29,977 bases of DNA from CAVZLD01 sp964522605 (GTDB taxonomy: Bacteria; Planctomycetota; Planctomycetia; Pirellulales; Pirellulaceae), in the NCBI GenBank assembly GCA_964522605.1, contig CAZFWV010000046.1:1-29977 (forward strand), given 5' to 3'. Below are positions 1 through 7,848 of the stretch, in pieces. A program made the position numbers and the translations under genes. Below the pieces are notes generated by a model. It saw nothing but the letters and a program-made list of their open reading frames with translations, searched no databases and was not told the origin of the DNA. Each line of letters opens with the position of its first letter. Position 1 is the first letter of the stretch.

Positions 1-986
1 TGAACTATGTTTCGCCGATGGCGAACAATGTCGCTTGGCATCACGCCGTCGAAGTGCTGCTCGGCGTCGATCCTACGCCCCGCTGCAAATATATTCGGGT
101 GATCGTCGCCGAATTGGCGCGGATCGCCGATCACCTCGTGTGCGTCGGCGCGATGGGGTTAGATACCGGCGCGTTCACGTTCTTTCTCTATGGCTTCTAC
201 GCCCGCGAGAAGATCTACGACATCTTTGAATCGCTGTGTGGTGCCCGCTTCACGAACAGCTATACGCGCGTCGGTGGATTGTTTCACGATATGACTCCGC
301 TGACGATCGAAAAGATCCGACAGTTCCTCGCAGATTTTCCCCGCACGCTGAGGGATCTCGAGCGGCTGTTGAACCGCAACCGGATCTTCATCGATCGAAC
401 CCGCGGCGTCGGTGTTCTGACTCGCGAAGAAGCGATCAACCGCTGTTGCAGCGGGCCGGTGGCGAGAGCCAGTGGCGTCCCTCGGGATCTGCGCAAGGAC
501 GAGCCGTATGACGCGTACGCGGATTTCGACTTCCAAATCTGCTGCGCAACGGCGGGGGATACCTATGCACGCTATCTCGTGCGGATGGAGGAGATGCGGG
601 AGAGCCTGAAGATTGTGCAGCAAGCCGTCGAGAACCTGCCGTCCGGCCCGATCAATATCGGCTTGGACGACCGGGCGACGCTGCCTTCCAAGTCACAGGT
701 CTACCAGACGATCGAAGGGACGATCACACACTTTGAGCTCGTGATGTCGAATCGGGGCTTTGAGGTCCCGCACGAGGAATCCTATGCGGCCGTTGAAGCC
801 CCGAACGGCGAATTGGGGTTCTACCTCGTCGGGGACGGCAGCGACGTGGCCTATCGCGCTCGGTGCCGACCACCTTCGTTTATTCATTTTGCACTGTTTC
901 CCCATCTGATTCGCGGCCACACCGTGAGTGATGTGGTGGCGGTGCTGGGCAGTCTGAACATCATCGCTGCTGAACTGGACCGTTGA
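1..986 (+). CDS. nuoD: NADH-quinone oxidoreductase subunit D (5' end outside window)
   Basis: This is the 49-kDa-type subunit of complex I. It sits in the peripheral arm and forms most of the quinone-binding cavity with NuoB and NuoH. The reading frame is open from base 3 (residues NYVSP precede the first ATG at 18), so the gene starts upstream. About 328 residues are visible, against about 400 in the family. Family features seen include the stretch RIADHLVCVGAMGLDTGAF, the SYTRVGG motif, the GDTYARYLVRMEEMRES segment, and a C-terminus ending in ELDR like the usual GEVDR end. The usual Asp of the terminal GSLDIV-type motif reads Asn here (GSLNII). The stop lies 2 bp before the nuoE start, consistent with one operon. 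nuoA, B and C would be expected upstream, outside the window. The ATG at 18 is internal and not the true start. Confidence 0.97.
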   Translation, partial: NYVSPMANNVAWHHAVEVLLGVDPTPRCKYIRVIVAELARIADHLVCVGAMGLDTGAFTFFLYGFYAREKIYDIFESLCGARFTNSYTRVGGLFHDMTPLTIEKIRQFLADFPRTLRDLERLLNRNRIFIDRTRGVGVLTREEAINRCCSGPVARASGVPRDLRKDEPYDAYADFDFQICCATAGDTYARYLVRMEEMRESLKIVQQAVENLPSGPINIGLDDRATLPSKSQVYQTIEGTITHFELVMSNRGFEVPHEESYAAVEAPNGELGFYLVGDGSDVAYRARCRPPSFIHFALFPHLIRGHTVSDVVAVLGSLNIIAAELDR

Positions 987-988
987 GA

Positions 989-1501
989 ATGAGTGCCGAG
1001 CCCATCCTTACGGAGGAGATGACCGCGGAAATCCGGTCGTACTTTCCTCGCTATCCCGACCGTCGAGCGGTAACGCTGCCGGCCCTGCACGTGGTCAATC
1101 GCCATCTGCGGCATGTTCCGCTGCAAGCGGTCGAAGAGATCGCCCAATTGCTGGAACTGGCTCCGGCTGAAGTCCAAGACACGTTGTCCTTCTATGGTTA
1201 CTTCAAGCAGGATCAACCCCACGGCCAGACACGGCTCTGGGTCTGTCGTTCAATCAGCTGTGCTTTGCGCGGGAGCGACCAGCTGCTGGAGCACATCTGT
1301 GAGCGACTGCAGGTCGAGCCGGGGTCGACCACGGAGGACGGCAAACTGACCATCGAGTATGCCGAATGTCTTGGGGCCTGCGAGCATGCACCTTGCGCTC
1401 TGGCCAACGAACAGCTGCACAAGAATCTGGATGCTGGGTCGGCCGATCAATTGGTCGACCGTCTGCGACACGAATCGGAATCGAGAGGGGCAAGTGGCTG
1501 A
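989..1501 (+). CDS. nuoE: NADH-quinone oxidoreductase subunit E (2Fe-2S, N1a)
   Basis: This is the 24-kDa-type subunit of the NADH dehydrogenase module, 170 residues, a normal family length. The four ligands of the thioredoxin-fold 2Fe-2S cluster N1a are visible: C86 and C91 (C-x4-C in VCRSISC) and C127 and C131 (C-x3-C in ECLGAC). The helical N-terminal half carries the LPALHVVNRHL pattern usual for NuoE. I chose the ATG at 989, 2 bp after the nuoD stop. A TTG at 983 in the same frame would overlap nuoD and is less likely. The 3' end overlaps the GTG start of nuoF by 8 bp, which suggests translational coupling. Confidence 0.96.
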   Translation: MSAEPILTEEMTAEIRSYFPRYPDRRAVTLPALHVVNRHLRHVPLQAVEEIAQLLELAPAEVQDTLSFYGYFKQDQPHGQTRLWVCRSISCALRGSDQLLEHICERLQVEPGSTTEDGKLTIEYAECLGACEHAPCALANEQLHKNLDAGSADQLVDRLRHESESRGASG

Positions 1502-2840
1502 GTTTGAACCGGTCCTGTTGGCCAATATCCAGAAACAAGATAGTCATACGCTCGCCGTCTACGAGGCGGGGGGTGGCTATCAGGCCCTGCGGAAGGCGTT
1601 GCAGCGGTCGCCCGGTGAGATCGTCGATCAAGTCAAGGCGAGTGCCTTGCGCGGAAGAGGCGGCGCTGGGTTCCCAACCGGTTTGAAATGGACGTTTCTA
1701 CCGAGTGATCATCCCGGGCCCATCTATTTCTGCCTGAACGCCGATGAAAGTGAACCCGGCACGTTCAATAACCGGATTCTGATGGAAGACGATCCGCATC
1801 AGGTTCTGGAAGGTTTGATCATCAGCTGTTACGCGACTCGAACCACGACGGCCTACATTTATCTTCGCTGCGAGTATCCACTGGCATACCAACGGTTGCA
1901 ATCGGCGATTGACGAGTGCTACGCGGCCGGGTATCTCGGGACGAAGGTCCTCGGTCATGACTATGCCCTCGACGTCTATTTGCATCGGGGAGCAGCGGCA
2001 TACATCTGCGGAGAAGAAACGGGGCTGATCGAGAGTCTCGAGGGAAAGCGGGCTTGGCCGCGCATCAAGCCGCCCTTTCCTGCGGTGGAAGGCGTGTTTC
2101 GCAAGCCCACCGTCGTCAACAACGTCGAGACCGTGGCTTGTGTGAAACACATTGTCGACCGCGGAGTCGAATGGTTCCGCTCGATCGGTGTCCCACCCGA
2201 ACCGGACAATCCGCGCGACCCGGGCAGCTTCGGTCCCAAGCTGTATTGTCTGAGTGGGCACATCGAACGGCCCGGTTGCTATGAAGCGCCCCTGGGGATT
2301 ACGGTCCGCGAGTTAATCGATACGTATGGTGGAGGCGTCTGGAAGGGACGTCGGGCGAAAGCGGTCGTGCCCGGCGGAATCAGCATGGGCGTTCTGGGAC
2401 CAGACGAATTGGACTGTCCGCTCGATTTCAATGGTCCGGGGCGGTATGACTGTCTGGGGCTCGGAACGGCGGCAGTAATCGTGATGGACGAGACGGTCTC
2501 GATGGTGGACTTCCTCCACAACAGTGCGCGATTCTTCGCTCATGAAAGCTGCGGCCAATGCACGCCTTGTCGCGAGGGAACCGCCTGGGCTTTGAAGATG
2601 CTGAATCGAATCCGCGCGGGAAAAGGTCGATTGATCGACCTCGATCTGCTGCTGGAGATCGGTGACAACTTGGGCATTATGCCGGGAACGACGATCTGTG
2701 GTCTCGCCGATGGAGCGGCTTGGCCCATGAAAAACGCGATCCGGAAGTTTCGTACCGAGTTCGAGGATTACATTAAACGAACCAACCCCACGGGCTACCT
2801 GCAAACAGAACCAGTTCCCGCCTTAGAACTGACACATTAG
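1494..2840 (+). CDS. nuoF: NADH-quinone oxidoreductase subunit F (FMN, NADH, N3)
   Basis: This is the 51-kDa-type catalytic subunit that oxidises NADH via FMN. It has 448 residues from the GTG at 1494, which is preceded by a GAGAGGGG ribosome-binding site and gives the expected family length. The flavin/NADH glycine-rich segment GRGGAGFPTGLKW begins at about residue 54. A second nucleotide-binding segment, GAAAYICGEETGLIESLEG, begins at residue 166. The 4Fe-4S cluster N3 ligands are C353, C356, C359 (SCGQCTPC) and C402 (TTICG). The frame is open further upstream to an ATG at 1359, but that stretch reads through nuoE in another frame and matches nothing in NuoF, so I reject that start. A 126-bp gap separates this gene from nuoG. 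Confidence 0.96.
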   Translation: MAEFEPVLLANIQKQDSHTLAVYEAGGGYQALRKALQRSPGEIVDQVKASALRGRGGAGFPTGLKWTFLPSDHPGPIYFCLNADESEPGTFNNRILMEDDPHQVLEGLIISCYATRTTTAYIYLRCEYPLAYQRLQSAIDECYAAGYLGTKVLGHDYALDVYLHRGAAAYICGEETGLIESLEGKRAWPRIKPPFPAVEGVFRKPTVVNNVETVACVKHIVDRGVEWFRSIGVPPEPDNPRDPGSFGPKLYCLSGHIERPGCYEAPLGITVRELIDTYGGGVWKGRRAKAVVPGGISMGVLGPDELDCPLDFNGPGRYDCLGLGTAAVIVMDETVSMVDFLHNSARFFAHESCGQCTPCREGTAWALKMLNRIRAGKGRLIDLDLLLEIGDNLGIMPGTTICGLADGAAWPMKNAIRKFRTEFEDYIKRTNPTGYLQTEPVPALELTH

Positions 2841-2892
2841 CGAGCGGTCCTGCTGCGGAAATCGAGGCTGGTGACGGACCCCTAACACAAGG

Positions 2893-2928
2893 GCGACGGA
2901 CCTCGTCTTCGGGCGCAACCTCCGTCGC
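2893..2928 (+). promoter_or_regulatory. Hairpin in the nuoF-nuoG gap
   Basis: Bases 2893-2900 (GCGACGGA) and 2921-2928 (TCCGTCGC) are perfect inverted repeats with a 20-base loop. An octamer, GACGGACC, also occurs twice (2873-2880 and 2895-2902), so the left arm lies within a direct repeat. There is no T-run after the stem, so this does not look like an intrinsic terminator. It is the only gap above 100 bp in the nuo operon. A role in mRNA processing, stabilisation or attenuation between nuoF and nuoG is inference. Confidence 0.35.
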
Positions 2929-2966
2929 GGGATGCTCCTCCCTCAGAAAAACAAATACGGCGATCG

Positions 2967-4598
2967 ATGGCAGTCATCTATATCAACGGTCAAGAACTGG
3001 AAATTGGCGACGACGAGCGGATCAACGGGATTCAGGCGGCGAAGCGTCTGGGAATCGAGATCCCACACTACTGCTGGCATCCTGGTTTGTCCGTGGTTGC
3101 GAGTTGTCGGATGTGTCTTGTCGAAACGGGTCGTCGCGATCCCAAGACGGGAGATGTTTCTCTGTTGCCCAAGCTGGTCCCGGCTTGTCAGACGCCAGCC
3201 GTCGACGGAACGGTTTTCGTGACCGACAGCGAGAAGGTTCGCGCCGCTCGGGCGATGGTGGAGGAAGATCTGCTGATTCGGCATCCGATCGACTGTCCGA
3301 TCTGTGATAAGGCAGGGGAGTGCCTGCTACAGGATTATCATTTTCAGCATGGACAGTCGGAACGTCGGGCTGACTTGAAACCATTCACCAGCCGCCGGCG
3401 TCCGGTGGGGGACACGGTCACGCTGTTCGTCGACCGCTGCGTGATGTGCAGTCGGTGCGTGCGGTTTACCCGAGAAATCACCGGTTCGAACGAACTGATG
3501 GTGGTCAATCGTGGTGCCCACGAGGAGATCGACGTTTTTCCAGGGCATCCACTCGCCAATAAGCTGTCCGGCAATGTCGTCGATCTTTGCCCCGTCGGCG
3601 CTCTCGGGGATGTCGACTTTCTCTATTCGCAGCGCGTCTGGTTCATGAAGCGTCACGAGAACGTTTGTGCCGGCTGCGCCACAGGATGTTCGATCTACGT
3701 CGAAGAAAATCAGGACCGTGTCTACCGGTTGAAGCCCCGCGAAAATCCCCATGTCAATCAATGGTGGATCTGTGACGAAGGCCGCTATGGCTTCAAGCAC
3801 GTCCACAGTTCCCGCCGCAACGTTGAATTGCGATACCGTGCGGAGGATCAGCAGCGGGCGATCGAGTGGTCGGAATTGCCCAATCAGCTGGACACCCAGT
3901 TGCGCTCCGCGGGCCGCCTGGCGGCGGTGATTTCCCCGCACCTGACCGTCGAAGAGATCTTTCTACTTTGCCAATACCTGCAAGCATTGGATTCCGAAGC
4001 ACGGTTTGTCCTGGGGCCCGTTCCTGTTGTGGGTGAGGACGAACGATTTCCGAACGGTTTTACGATTCGTGCCGAGAAATGTCCGAATCGCAAGGGCGCG
4101 GAGGTGATCGCTGCGCGTTTCAATCGCGGGTTGGTTACCTTCGACCAATTCCTCGAGCGACTGCCTAAGGACCCGGTCGATGCACTCTGGGTGACCGGCG
4201 GATACAAAACCGACTGGATCTCCGAAGCGGAAGCGGAACAGTTGGCGGAGATCCCCCTGCTGATCGTGCAGGACCTGTTTCCGTCGCCGCTTTGGGAGCG
4301 GGCGACCTACCAGGTGCCGGGCGCCGCGTTTGCCGAGCGCGCAGGATCGTACGTCAATGCGCGCGACCGCCTGCAGTCGTTTGACTGGGCCGTCCGTCCA
4401 CCCGTCGGAACCCAGACCGAAGGTCAGTTGTACTGGCGGTTGCAGCAGCGAAAGGGCCTTTATCAGCCCCAGGTTGTGCTGGAGGAATTGGCTCGATCGA
4501 TCGCCTATTTCGCACCAGCGCTGGAACCGGTCCCGGCCGTAGGCGTGGATTTGAAGGTCAATCAATTGGCGAATCGTGAAGTCACGACGGGAGTCTGA
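2967..4598 (+). CDS. nuoG: NADH-quinone oxidoreductase subunit G (short form, N7 motif present)
   Basis: This is the 75-kDa-type electron-wire subunit, 543 residues. Ligands are visible in order. The N-terminal ferredoxin-like domain has C36, C47, C50 and C74 (2Fe-2S, N1b). Next come H106, C110, C113 and C119 (His-coordinated 4Fe-4S, N5), then C158, C161, C164 and C208 (N4). The molybdopterin-oxidoreductase-like domain then opens with C234, C237, C241 and C269, exactly C-x2-C-x3-C-x27-C, the N7 cluster motif known from E. coli and Thermus but lost in mitochondria. The rest of that domain is short: bacterial NuoG usually has about 780-910 residues. The last 270 residues keep only part of the fold. 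The start ATG has no strong ribosome-binding site. The stop at 4596-4598 is 4 bp before the nuoH start. Confidence 0.94.
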   Translation: MAVIYINGQELEIGDDERINGIQAAKRLGIEIPHYCWHPGLSVVASCRMCLVETGRRDPKTGDVSLLPKLVPACQTPAVDGTVFVTDSEKVRAARAMVEEDLLIRHPIDCPICDKAGECLLQDYHFQHGQSERRADLKPFTSRRRPVGDTVTLFVDRCVMCSRCVRFTREITGSNELMVVNRGAHEEIDVFPGHPLANKLSGNVVDLCPVGALGDVDFLYSQRVWFMKRHENVCAGCATGCSIYVEENQDRVYRLKPRENPHVNQWWICDEGRYGFKHVHSSRRNVELRYRAEDQQRAIEWSELPNQLDTQLRSAGRLAAVISPHLTVEEIFLLCQYLQALDSEARFVLGPVPVVGEDERFPNGFTIRAEKCPNRKGAEVIAARFNRGLVTFDQFLERLPKDPVDALWVTGGYKTDWISEAEAEQLAEIPLLIVQDLFPSPLWERATYQVPGAAFAERAGSYVNARDRLQSFDWAVRPPVGTQTEGQLYWRLQQRKGLYQPQVVLEELARSIAYFAPALEPVPAVGVDLKVNQLANREVTTGV

Positions 4599-4602
4599 TG
4601 GA

Positions 4603-5826
4603 ATGACAGTTTCGACCCTCGTTGCCCTGGTCAAAGTCTTGGTGCTCTTTGGTGGAGTCCTGGCGGGCGCCGCGTATTTTGTGCTGGTCGAACGGCGGAT
4701 GGCGGCATGGATTCAGGATCGACGAGGCCCGAACCGCGTCGGGATTCCCCTCACGCGGATTCGGCTCTTCGGTTTAGGCCAGCCCATCGCGGATGGGGCC
4801 AAGATGATTCTCAAAGAAGAGTACTCGCCGGCGCACGTCGACCACTGGCTGTATGTGATTGCACCGATGATTATCATGACCGCCGCGCTGTCGGTGTATG
4901 CCGTGATTCCGTTCGGAAACGTCATGCCCCCGATCCCCGCACTGGGAATCGAAGACCCAATTCCCTTGTTGGTTGCACCTCAGATCGATGTGGGGATGGT
5001 GTACGTCTTTGCGCTCTCGAGTATCGCCGTCTACGGGGTGATTCTCGGCGGCTGGGCGAGCAACAACAAGTACAGTTTCCTCGGTGCGCTCCGATCCAGT
5101 GCCCAGATGATTTCCTACGAGCTGCCGATGGGATTGGCCATTCTGGCGGTGGTGCTTTACAGCGGCTCGCTCCGATTGGATCAGATCGTGCAGCAGCAGG
5201 CGGAACACGGCTGGTTCGTTCTGTTGCAGCCGTTGGGCTTCGTCGTCTTCGTTGTGGCTGCTTTTGCCGAGGCGGGACGATTGCCTTTTGATCTGCCGGA
5301 GTGCGAACAGGAGCTCGTGGCAGGCTTTCACACCGAGTATTCGGGGATGAAGCTCGTGCTGTTCCTGACGGCCGAGTTCATTCATATGATCACGGCGGCA
5401 TTCCTCATTACGATCCTGTTCTTGGGAGGGTGGCATTTACCCTGGATTACCGGAACAGGCGGCGACATTGGGTGGGCGGTTGCCCTCCTGCGTATGCTGG
5501 TCCTGCTTGCCAAGATCGTCGTCGTCATCCTCTTCTTCATGCTTGTACGCTGGTCCTGGCCCCGCTTTCGATTCGATCAGCTGATGGCGCTCGCCTGGAA
5601 GGTCATGTTGCCTTTGGGCGTGGCCAATCTGTTGGCAGTCGCTGTGCTCGCCGAACTGCAGCAATCGGCTACATCCGGCGAATCGTTCAGTGCGTTTTGG
5701 GTGGCGCTAAGTGGCTGGGTTATCGCAGCGGTCGGTTGGTTGATCGTCGGCTGGTGTGGCCCGCTCCTGTCAGACAATCGACCACGGCTTGATTTGAAAC
5801 CTCACGAAATTGACTCCCAGATTTGA
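4603..5826 (+). CDS. nuoH: NADH-quinone oxidoreductase subunit H
   Basis: This is the membrane subunit (ND1 type) that joins the peripheral arm to the proton-pumping arm and lines the quinone entry channel. It has 407 residues from the ATG at 4603, preceded by a GGGAG-like site at the end of nuoG. The family landmarks are clear: VERRMAAWIQDRRGPNRVG after the first membrane helix, and the cytoplasmic loop with AEAGRLPFDLPECEQELV followed by EYSG, the conserved acidic quinone-site loop. About eight or nine hydrophobic segments are visible. The C-terminus is longer than in E. coli NuoH (325 residues) and carries two extra hydrophobic stretches before the polar end. An in-frame ATG at 4576 overlaps nuoG and adds non-conserved residues. 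Confidence 0.96.
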   Translation: MTVSTLVALVKVLVLFGGVLAGAAYFVLVERRMAAWIQDRRGPNRVGIPLTRIRLFGLGQPIADGAKMILKEEYSPAHVDHWLYVIAPMIIMTAALSVYAVIPFGNVMPPIPALGIEDPIPLLVAPQIDVGMVYVFALSSIAVYGVILGGWASNNKYSFLGALRSSAQMISYELPMGLAILAVVLYSGSLRLDQIVQQQAEHGWFVLLQPLGFVVFVVAAFAEAGRLPFDLPECEQELVAGFHTEYSGMKLVLFLTAEFIHMITAAFLITILFLGGWHLPWITGTGGDIGWAVALLRMLVLLAKIVVVILFFMLVRWSWPRFRFDQLMALAWKVMLPLGVANLLAVAVLAELQQSATSGESFSAFWVALSGWVIAAVGWLIVGWCGPLLSDNRPRLDLKPHEIDSQI

Positions 5827-5867
5827 TCCTTCCCCGGCAAAGCGGTCCGAGACAGAGCAGAACCGAT

Positions 5868-6401
5868 ATGAAAGCAGACAGTGAAGACATCCGTTGGGTC
5901 CAGGAACCACGTCTGAGTCTGGCGGATCGGATGTATTTGCCGCTCTTCGTGGGTGGTCTGACGACGACAGCTCGGCATCTGGTCAGTCCCAAAGTGACGG
6001 TCAGTTATCCGGACGAGGAGCCCCAGATCGACAATCCGATGATTTATCGTGGGGTCCATCGTTTGAATCGAGATGAACAGGGACGCGTAAAATGCGTCGC
6101 CTGCTTCCTCTGTGCGACCGCATGTCCGGCGCATTGCATCGACATCGTCGGCGTGGAAAGCCCTTGGCCCGATCGGGAAAAGTATCCAGAGAGCTTCACG
6201 ATCGATGAACTGCGGTGCATCTACTGTGGGATGTGCGAAGAAGCATGCCCCGTCGACGCGATCGAATTGACGAGTCTCTACAACCTGACGGGCCGCAGTC
6301 GGGAAGAGATGATCTTCGACAAGGAAAAGTTGTTGAGTGTTTATGACATGACAAAGGACAAAGAGCCGATGCAGAGTGGCGGGGCAGGAGGCGGATCATG
6401 A
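5868..6401 (+). CDS. nuoI: NADH-quinone oxidoreductase subunit I (two 4Fe-4S clusters)
   Basis: This is the TYKY-type ferredoxin subunit that carries electrons from NuoG toward NuoB, 177 residues. It binds clusters N6a and N6b: C76, C79, C82, C86 (CVACFLCATACP) and C117, C120, C123, C127 (CIYCGMCEEACP), each followed by the usual Pro. The ATG at 5868 gives a normal family length. The frame is open upstream to 5823, but that would add 15 unrelated residues. The last four bases (ATGA) overlap the start of nuoJ, indicating translational coupling. Confidence 0.96.
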   Translation: MKADSEDIRWVQEPRLSLADRMYLPLFVGGLTTTARHLVSPKVTVSYPDEEPQIDNPMIYRGVHRLNRDEQGRVKCVACFLCATACPAHCIDIVGVESPWPDREKYPESFTIDELRCIYCGMCEEACPVDAIELTSLYNLTGRSREEMIFDKEKLLSVYDMTKDKEPMQSGGAGGGS

Positions 6402-7402
6402 TCCAGTCGGGGCTTGTGGGTGCCATCTTGGGTGGATGGCCAGGACTGTCCGTGCCGACCTCGACGATGCGCTTGTTGGTGGCGACCGTGCTGCTGGCCT
6501 TTTGTCTTTGGCTGTTGATGCCCAATGGCTACGCGCTACCTCGCTGGCGCCGCGTGTTGGCGGCACTCAGCGGTGGCGCCGGCCTGGCTTGGCTTTGGAC
6601 GCTTGTTCCGGATCTTGGTTCGACGTCGACCACGGCCGCTTTCTGGATCTTTTCCGGATTGACACTCGCTGCGGCGCTGGCGACGATCTCGGCGCATAGT
6701 CCGGTCTACAGCGCCATCTGGTTCGCTGCTTCCCTGTTGGGGACGGCGGCGCTGTTCTTGTTGCAGGGGGCTCAGTTTGTCAGCATCGCGACCGTGGCCG
6801 TCTACGCGGGGGCGATTGTCGTGACCTTCCTGTTCGTGCTGATGCTGGCGCAACCGGCGGGGCACACGTTCTACGACCGCATCAGTTGGGGAGTCACGCC
6901 ACGGCTGGTTGGGGCGCTGGCGGCCGCCAGCTTCGCGGTGCTGCTTGTCGCTTCGCTTCCCCTACCGGAATCGCGGCGGGATGAGCTGCAAAGCCAGCGG
7001 GAACTGTCGCAGCAGGTGCAGCAGGCGTTGACGGCGCTGCAGGGCGACGAGGTCGAACTGCGGTCATTGCAGCTTTGGGAAGAACCGTCCGGTCGGACAC
7101 GCGTGCGTCTGGTGGTCGCCGCACCGGAGGAATCGCGGATGCGTCTGGACCAGCCGATTCAGCCGCTTGTCGAAGCGATCGCTCGGCAACGAGGCGAAAC
7201 GGACCTGACGCGGCTGACGGTGAGTCTGGATTTTGACGACGTCCGTACGTCGCAGCATATGGCGACGTTGGGTGGACGTCTGTTTGGTCGACATTTGATC
7301 GCCATCGAAGTGGCTGGGACCCTGCTCTTGGTTGCTCTCGTGGGAGCGATCGCCATGATCAGCCGAGATGCCGCCGTCGCGGAATCTCCGCGAGGAATCT
7401 GA
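6398..7402 (+). CDS. nuoJ: NADH-quinone oxidoreductase subunit J with a large insertion
   Basis: This is an ND6-type membrane subunit of complex I, 334 residues compared with about 165-200 usually. The core is recognisable. Residues 80-150 hold the first three family helices, including the conserved AVYAGAIVVTFLFVLML segment whose pi-bulge helix takes part in coupling. A fourth helix lies at about 168-187 and the last at about 297-321 (IEVAGTLLLVALVGAIAM). Two additions stand out: two extra predicted membrane helices at the N-terminus (about 24-41 and 50-70), and a hydrophilic block at residues 190-290 between the fourth and fifth helices. This block begins with a Gln/Glu-rich, probably helical stretch and continues with alternating hydrophobic segments that look like a small alpha/beta domain. 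It begins inside the end of nuoI and is followed 2 bp later by nuoK. Confidence 0.93.
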   Translation: MIQSGLVGAILGGWPGLSVPTSTMRLLVATVLLAFCLWLLMPNGYALPRWRRVLAALSGGAGLAWLWTLVPDLGSTSTTAAFWIFSGLTLAAALATISAHSPVYSAIWFAASLLGTAALFLLQGAQFVSIATVAVYAGAIVVTFLFVLMLAQPAGHTFYDRISWGVTPRLVGALAAASFAVLLVASLPLPESRRDELQSQRELSQQVQQALTALQGDEVELRSLQLWEEPSGRTRVRLVVAAPEESRMRLDQPIQPLVEAIARQRGETDLTRLTVSLDFDDVRTSQHMATLGGRLFGRHLIAIEVAGTLLLVALVGAIAMISRDAAVAESPRGI

Positions 7403-7404
7403 CC

Positions 7405-7848
7405 ATGAATGAGTATGCCTTGTTGCAGAATTACCTGCTCGTCGGCGCGGCGCTGTTTGCGATCGGGCTGGCTGGATTCCTCGTTCGGCGGAATCTGATC
7501 GTCGTGTTTCTCTGCGCCGAGATGATGCTTCAGGGGGTCTCGCTGAGCCTGGTTGCGTGGGGCCGGTATCACAGCGACTGGGGCGGTCAGATGCTGGTTC
7601 TGTTCATCATCGCCGTCGCGGCCTGCGAAGCTGGAATCGCCCTGGCGCTGATTCTTCTGCTTTGTCGCCGTGCAGGGAACTTGGACCTTTTCACGTGGCA
7701 GAAGATTCGCGAAGAAGGCCGGCCTCCGTATGTGGATCGCGAGATTCCAGAAGAAGTCGTGGACGAAGAACATTGGCCCGTGCTGACTCCCGCGGGAGTA
7801 AAGCCCGAAACCGATCCCCAGCAGGAACTGTACCGCAGTCATGTTTGA
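7405..7848 (+). CDS. nuoK: NADH-quinone oxidoreductase subunit K
   Basis: This is the ND4L-type three-helix membrane subunit, 147 residues. The first 100 or so residues match the family, with Glu in the second helix (FLCAEMMLQGVSL) and another in the third (AVAACEAGIALAL), the two buried acidic residues of the proton path. The last 45 residues are an extra hydrophilic, acid-rich tail (contains REIPEEVVDEEHW) that standard NuoK (about 100 residues) lacks. It overlaps nuoL by 8 bp. Confidence 0.95.
   Translation: MNEYALLQNYLLVGAALFAIGLAGFLVRRNLIVVFLCAEMMLQGVSLSLVAWGRYHSDWGGQMLVLFIIAVAACEAGIALALILLLCRRAGNLDLFTWQKIREEGRPPYVDREIPEEVVDEEHWPVLTPAGVKPETDPQQELYRSHV

Noticed and set aside
1359..1493. 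Upstream extension of nuoF from an ATG at 1359
   Set aside because: It overlaps nuoE in another frame and has no NuoF similarity. The GTG at 1494 has a strong ribosome-binding site and gives the family length.
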